Positions 60,144 through 64,000 of a stretch of DNA of 64,000 bases are shown in pieces. The stretch spans positions 240,294-304,293 of the forward strand of contig NZ_SHLX01000008.1 in assembly GCF_004764705.1 (NCBI RefSeq). The letters are read 5' to 3'. The stretch is from Paenibacillus cymbidii. GTDB lineage: Bacteria; Bacillota; Bacilli; Paenibacillales; NBRC-103111. The notes beneath the pieces are model-generated. The model was not told the origin of the DNA and did not search any database. It worked only from the letters and a program-made list of their open reading frames with translations. Position 1 is the stretch's first letter, and the number at the start of each line of letters is the position of its first letter. Made by a program: the position numbers and the translations under genes.

Positions 60144-61805
60144 TTGAAACAGAAACGAATCGGAACCGCACTCGCCGCCACCTTGTTGCTCGGGAGTGTA
60201 ACCGCCGCCTGCTCGTCGAACAGTTCGTCTTCGGGTTCGTCCAGCTCGCCGTCCAAGGCGCCGGCATCAACATCCCCCGGCGCCTCGGCATCGGCCGCTC
60301 CGGCCGCCGCCACGTATCCGCTCAAGACGGACAAAACGCTGACGTACTGGGGCGAATTGCCCGGCAACCTGGTCGGCGTCAAATCGTCGCATGCCGATAC
60401 GCCGTTCTTTCAGGAGTGGCAGAAGAAAACGGGCGTGCCGATCAAATTTACGACCGTTCCGGCCAACCAGGGCAAAGAACAATTAAATATCCTGCTCGCA
60501 TCCGGCGACCTGCCGGACATGATCGAATACAACTTTACGAACGACTTCCCAGGCGGACCAGAGAAAGCGATCAAGGACGGCTACATCCTGCGGCTGAACG
60601 ACGTGATCGACAAGTGGGCGCCTAACCTGAAGAAATATTTGAAGGAACATCCCGAAGTCGACAAAATGGCCAAAACGGACAGCGGCAGCTACTATGTATT
60701 CCCGTTCATCCGCGGCGACGACTATTTGAAAGTGTTCCAGGGCCCGATCGTGCGCAAGGACTGGCTCGACGAGCTCGGCTTGCCGGTGCCGACGACGATC
60801 GACGAATGGTATACGACGCTGAAAGCGTTCAAGGAAAAGAAAGGCGCGACAGCAGCCGCTTCGTTCGTCGGGCTGCCGAGGCCGCTGAACGAATTTGGCA
60901 ACGGCGCGTTCCTCGGCGCGTTCGGCGTGACGCGCAACTTCTACACCGACAACGGCACGATCAAATTCGGGCCGATGGAGCCCGGCTACAAGGAATTCCT
61001 CGGCACGTTCCGCAAGTGGTATGCGGAAGGGCTGCTTGACAAAAACCTGGCGACCGTCGATACGAAAGCGATGGATGCCAACTTCGCGAACGGCGCAACC
61101 GGCGCAACCGTCGGCAACGCGGGCGGCGGCATCGGCCGCTGGCAGCCGATCGTCGAAGCGAAGAACGCGAAAGCGCAGCTCGTCGGCGCTCCGTATCCGG
61201 TCAAAACGAAAGGGCAAATCGCCCCGTTCGGGCAAAAGGACTTCGCTTTCGCGCCGGGCGGCAGCGTGGCCATCTCGGCGAAATCGAAAAACATCGAACT
61301 CGCCGTACGTCTGCTCGACTACGGCTACAGCGACGAAGGCCACATGTACTTCAACTTCGGCGCGGAAGGCGTCAGCTACAAGATGGAGAACGGCTACCCG
61401 AAATATACCGACCTGCTGATGAAAAATCCGGATAAACTCGCGCCGGCGCAGGCGATGTCCATGTACATCCGCGCCAACTACAACGGGCCGTACGTGCAGG
61501 ACAAACGCTACATCGAACAGTATCTGGCGCTGCCCACACAGCGCGATGCCGTCACGACCTGGCAGAAGACGGATGTCGACAAGCACCAGCTGCCGCCGAT
61601 TACGCCAACGCCGGAAGAAAGCAGCGAGTTCGCCAAAATCATGACCGACGTTAACACGCTGGTCGACGAAATGACGCTGAAAATCATTCTGGGCACCGAG
61701 TCGCTCGACAATTTCGATCAATACGTCAGCAAGCTGAAATCGCTCAAAATCGACCGCGCGATCGAAATTCAGAAAGCGGCGCTCGACCGCTACAACAAAC
61801 GGTAA
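60144..61805 (+). CDS. ABC transporter substrate-binding lipoprotein (LplA type)
   Basis: About 553 aa. Signal with lipobox TAAC (GSVTAACSSN) and a long Ser/Pro/Ala linker to residue 60. The LplA-like binding fold follows: TLTYWGELPGN ... DLPDMIEYNFTNDFPGGPEKAIKDGYILRLND. TTG 60144 with AAGGAGGGC six nt upstream is the start; the frame extends to 59868 without a site. With the permeases downstream it forms an importer of complex oligosaccharides, which the GH38 enzyme could digest. Confidence 0.92.
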   Translation: MKQKRIGTALAATLLLGSVTAACSSNSSSSGSSSSPSKAPASTSPGASASAAPAAATYPLKTDKTLTYWGELPGNLVGVKSSHADTPFFQEWQKKTGVPIKFTTVPANQGKEQLNILLASGDLPDMIEYNFTNDFPGGPEKAIKDGYILRLNDVIDKWAPNLKKYLKEHPEVDKMAKTDSGSYYVFPFIRGDDYLKVFQGPIVRKDWLDELGLPVPTTIDEWYTTLKAFKEKKGATAAASFVGLPRPLNEFGNGAFLGAFGVTRNFYTDNGTIKFGPMEPGYKEFLGTFRKWYAEGLLDKNLATVDTKAMDANFANGATGATVGNAGGGIGRWQPIVEAKNAKAQLVGAPYPVKTKGQIAPFGQKDFAFAPGGSVAISAKSKNIELAVRLLDYGYSDEGHMYFNFGAEGVSYKMENGYPKYTDLLMKNPDKLAPAQAMSMYIRANYNGPYVQDKRYIEQYLALPTQRDAVTTWQKTDVDKHQLPPITPTPEESSEFAKIMTDVNTLVDEMTLKIILGTESLDNFDQYVSKLKSLKIDRAIEIQKAALDRYNKR

Positions 61806-61958
61806 GGCGCTTGCTCTTGCCGTTCTGACGACCTGACGACCTGGCGATATAATGCTTCGACCCGGAGGGGGCCGTTCGCCCTCTCCGTACCTTCTTCCCG
61901 CGCGAGCAGACGCTCGCCGCCCGCCGATTGCAAACCATTCCGAAAGGAGCGGATTCCG

Positions 61959-62933
61959 ATGGCCAAATCCGCCGCGGCAGCGCCGACCATGCCGGCCGCA
62001 TCCGCGACAAGGCAGCGCAGCGACTCGTTCCGTTCCCGGTTCGTGCGCGATTTTGCCCTGAACAAGCTGCTGTACGCCATGATGCTTCCCGTCATCGCCT
62101 ACTATATCGTGTTTCATTACGCGCCGATGTACGGCGCCCTGATCGCCTTCAAGGAATACTCCCCGGCGCAAGGCATTTCCGGCAGCGAGTGGGTAGGCTG
62201 GGCCAATTTCCGCGACTTTTTCGAATCGTATTACTTTTGGCGCATCCTGAAAAATACGATCATCATCAGCCTGCTGACGCTGATCTTCGGTTTTCCGGCT
62301 CCGATCGTTCTGGCGCTCTTCGTCAACGAAATTCGCCGAAAATTTTTCAAACGGTTCGTGCAAACCGTCACGTATATGCCCTACTTCATTTCGCTTGTCG
62401 TCATCTGCGGCATGATCGTCGAATTTACAAACAACGGCGGCATTATCAACAATATCCTCGCAAGCTTCGGCTACAACGGCCAGGCGATGCTGCAGCAGCC
62501 GCAATTGTTCCGGCCGATTTATATTTTGTCCGAGATTTGGCAGAAGGTGGGCTGGGAATCGATCATCTATATCGCCGCCTTGTCGGGCATCGACCAGGAG
62601 CAGTACGAAGCCGCCCATATGGACGGCGCCAGCCGCTGGAACATGATGTGGAAAATTACGCTGCCGGGCTTGCTGCCGACCATCTCGATTTTGTTCATCC
62701 TGCGCGTCGGCAACCTGCTGAATGTCGGCTTCGAAAAAATCATTCTGCTGTACAATTCGGCCACCTACGATACGGCGGACGTGATCTCGACGTTCGTTTA
62801 CCGCAAAGGCTTGATCGATTTTGGCTGGAGCTACAGCTCGGCCGTCGGCCTGTTCAATTCGGTCATCAATCTGGCGCTGCTCGTTGCCGCGAACCGCATC
62901 AGCCGCAAGCTGAGCGAAAGCAGCTTGTGGTAA
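61959..62933 (+). CDS. ABC transporter permease (LplB type)
   Basis: 324 aa, six transmembrane helices. The EAA loop is YEAAHMDGASRWNMMWKITLPGLLPTI. The N-terminal ~40 residues are Ala/Ser/Arg-rich and cytoplasmic. AAAGGAGCGG precedes the ATG. A 153-nt gap separates it from the binding-protein gene. Confidence 0.93.
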   Translation: MAKSAAAAPTMPAASATRQRSDSFRSRFVRDFALNKLLYAMMLPVIAYYIVFHYAPMYGALIAFKEYSPAQGISGSEWVGWANFRDFFESYYFWRILKNTIIISLLTLIFGFPAPIVLALFVNEIRRKFFKRFVQTVTYMPYFISLVVICGMIVEFTNNGGIINNILASFGYNGQAMLQQPQLFRPIYILSEIWQKVGWESIIYIAALSGIDQEQYEAAHMDGASRWNMMWKITLPGLLPTISILFILRVGNLLNVGFEKIILLYNSATYDTADVISTFVYRKGLIDFGWSYSSAVGLFNSVINLALLVAANRISRKLSESSLW

Positions 62934-62964
62934 CCGGTGTGCCAACTTGGAGGAGGAGAATTGT

Positions 62965-63846
62965 ATGAACTACCGACTTTCCGCCTCGGACAAATGGCTG
63001 AACGCCGTCATTTACGTTTCGCTGTCGCTGCTCGTCGTCGTGACGTTGTATCCGCTGCTGTATGTAGCTTTTGCGTCGTTCAGCGATGCCGGCCAACTGG
63101 TCGCGCACCGGGGGCTGCTGTGGCGGCCGCTCGGCTTCAGCATCGAAGCGTACCGCAGCGTATTCCGCAATCCAGGCATCATTACCGGCTACCGCAACAC
63201 GCTGTTCATTCTCGTTTTTGGCGTCGCCGTCAACATGCTGCTCACCGCCCTCGGCGCTTATGTGCTGTCGCGCAAGCAGGTCATGTGGAACAACGTGTTT
63301 GTTTTCATCATCGTGCTGACGATGTTTTTCAACGGCGGACTCATTCCGTTCTACTTGATTATCAAGGGGGTCGGGCTGATCAATTCGCTTTGGTCGACGA
63401 TCATTCCGTTTGCGGTCAACACGTTCTTCCTGATCATCATGCGCACCGCATTCTCCGCCATTCCGGACAGTCTGGAGGAATCGGCCAAAATCGACGGCGC
63501 CAACCATCTCGTCATCCTGTTCCGAATCGTGCTGCCGCTGTCGATGCCGGTCATTGCGGTGATGATTCTGTACTACGCCGTGGACAAGTGGAACGGCTGG
63601 TTCTACGCCTCCATCTTCCTCAAGGATCACGACTTGTACCCGCTGCAGCTGACGCTGCGGGAAATTCTGATCGCCAACGCCACCGACGCGATGGCGTCGG
63701 GCGCCTCCAACGCCGACCGCTTCCAGCTCGGCGAAACGATTAAACACGCGACGATTATGGTCGCGACCGTGCCGATTCTGCTCGTGTATCCGTTCGTGCA
63801 GAAGTATTTTGTCAAAGGGGCGATGATCGGCGCGGTGAAAGGCTGA
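62965..63846 (+). CDS. ABC transporter permease (LplC type)
   Basis: About 293 aa, six transmembrane helices. The EAA loop is LEESAKIDGANHLVILFRIVLPLSMPVI. ATG 62965 follows GGAGGAGGAG; the Met at 62947 lies in that ribosome site. No ATPase gene is present, as is usual for this type, which uses a shared MsmX-like ATPase. Confidence 0.93.
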   Translation: MNYRLSASDKWLNAVIYVSLSLLVVVTLYPLLYVAFASFSDAGQLVAHRGLLWRPLGFSIEAYRSVFRNPGIITGYRNTLFILVFGVAVNMLLTALGAYVLSRKQVMWNNVFVFIIVLTMFFNGGLIPFYLIIKGVGLINSLWSTIIPFAVNTFFLIIMRTAFSAIPDSLEESAKIDGANHLVILFRIVLPLSMPVIAVMILYYAVDKWNGWFYASIFLKDHDLYPLQLTLREILIANATDAMASGASNADRFQLGETIKHATIMVATVPILLVYPFVQKYFVKGAMIGAVKG

Positions 63847-63957
63847 CGGACGGGGACGAAATAGGCCCTTTTTAAAACTACGTCGGCACAATTATATAAC
63901 AGAATTTTCCTGCCGGATGTCGAATAAGAAATGGTCAGCGTAAATGAAGGAGTGGCC

Positions 63958-64000
63958 ATGATGCTTTCGAAAAATCGGTTAGGGACGGCGCCTAAAATAT
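63958..64000 (+). CDS. Start of a further gene (truncated by window end)
   Basis: AAGGAG is followed 6 nt later by ATGATG and 14 open codons (MMLSKNRLGTAPKI). Same strand as the importer genes. Too short to identify. The gap 63847-63957 holds one half of a type II hairpin (AATAGGCCCT at 63860-63869) and no other feature. Confidence 0.4.
   Translation, partial: MMLSKNRLGTAPKI

Noticed and set aside
60483..62945. Long minus-strand open frame of 820 codons
   Set aside because: Antisense to the importer genes, with no family resemblance.

Overview
This window comes from a chromosome of a high-GC, spore-forming Gram-positive bacterium, most likely a member of the Paenibacillaceae. Spo0A and SpoIVB mark an endospore former. 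The order accB-accC-asp23-amaP-nusB-folD-xseA-xseB-ispA-OLE RNA-oapA-dxs-tlyA-argR-recN-spoIVB-spo0A is the conserved Bacillota block. Lipoprotein signals, AGGAGG ribosome sites and many GTG/TTG starts fit the same group. I see no tRNA, rRNA, CRISPR array or transposase gene.

Layout. (1) 1-4.9 kb, minus strand: a sulfonate-type ABC importer with an NtaA/DszA-type flavin monooxygenase and an aldo/keto reductase, probably for organosulfur scavenging, behind a candidate CymR-like operator. (2) 4.9-8.2 kb: an orphan 7TM-PAS histidine kinase, then an ECF sigma factor coupled to a membrane protein. (3) 8.2-17.1 kb: a more AT-rich accessory region with a phosphotransferase, GNAT, tandem-MerR regulator, VOC protein, a RelB antitoxin with a frameshifted YoeB toxin, an APH remnant, a MarR-SDR-STAS cluster with three matching palindromes, a sulfurtransferase and a second MarR beside a double nitroreductase. 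(4) 18.4-35.1 kb, minus strand: the housekeeping and sporulation block. It includes the large structured OLE RNA and its protein partner OapA, and a structured accB leader with a duplicated segment. (5) 35.5-37.3 kb: a secreted protein with two copper-amine-oxidase-N-like repeats. (6) 37.5-52.9 kb: a peptidoglycan amino-sugar locus. On the minus strand, namZ(DUF1343)-amiE-like-GNAT-ABC importer-PIG-L-rpiR/murR; then anmK; diverging on the plus strand, murK-like kinase-murQ-GNAT-SelA-like enzyme-amidohydrolase. (7) 53.2-63.9 kb: a mannoside-type locus with a GH38 alpha-mannosidase, an unrecognised enzyme, a membrane-bound AraC regulator and an LplABC-type importer.

How the parts work together. 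In region 6 both kinases (AnmK for anhydro-MurNAc, MurK-like for free MurNAc) would feed MurNAc-6-phosphate to the etherase MurQ. NamZ and the AmiE-like hydrolase lack signal peptides and sit beside an ABC importer rather than a PTS. I infer that muropeptides or MurNAc disaccharides are imported intact and cut inside the cell. GAAA/TTTC palindromes overlap the promoters of both transcription units and are the likely sites of the RpiR-family regulator encoded in the cluster.

The most unusual signal is a ~190-bp element present three times (9301-9490, 37256-37445, 52934-53124). Each copy has four palindromes in the order II-I-I-II, with conserved centre-to-centre spacing (about 51, 62, 52 bp) but diverged spacers. 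I do not recognise it as a described repeat family.
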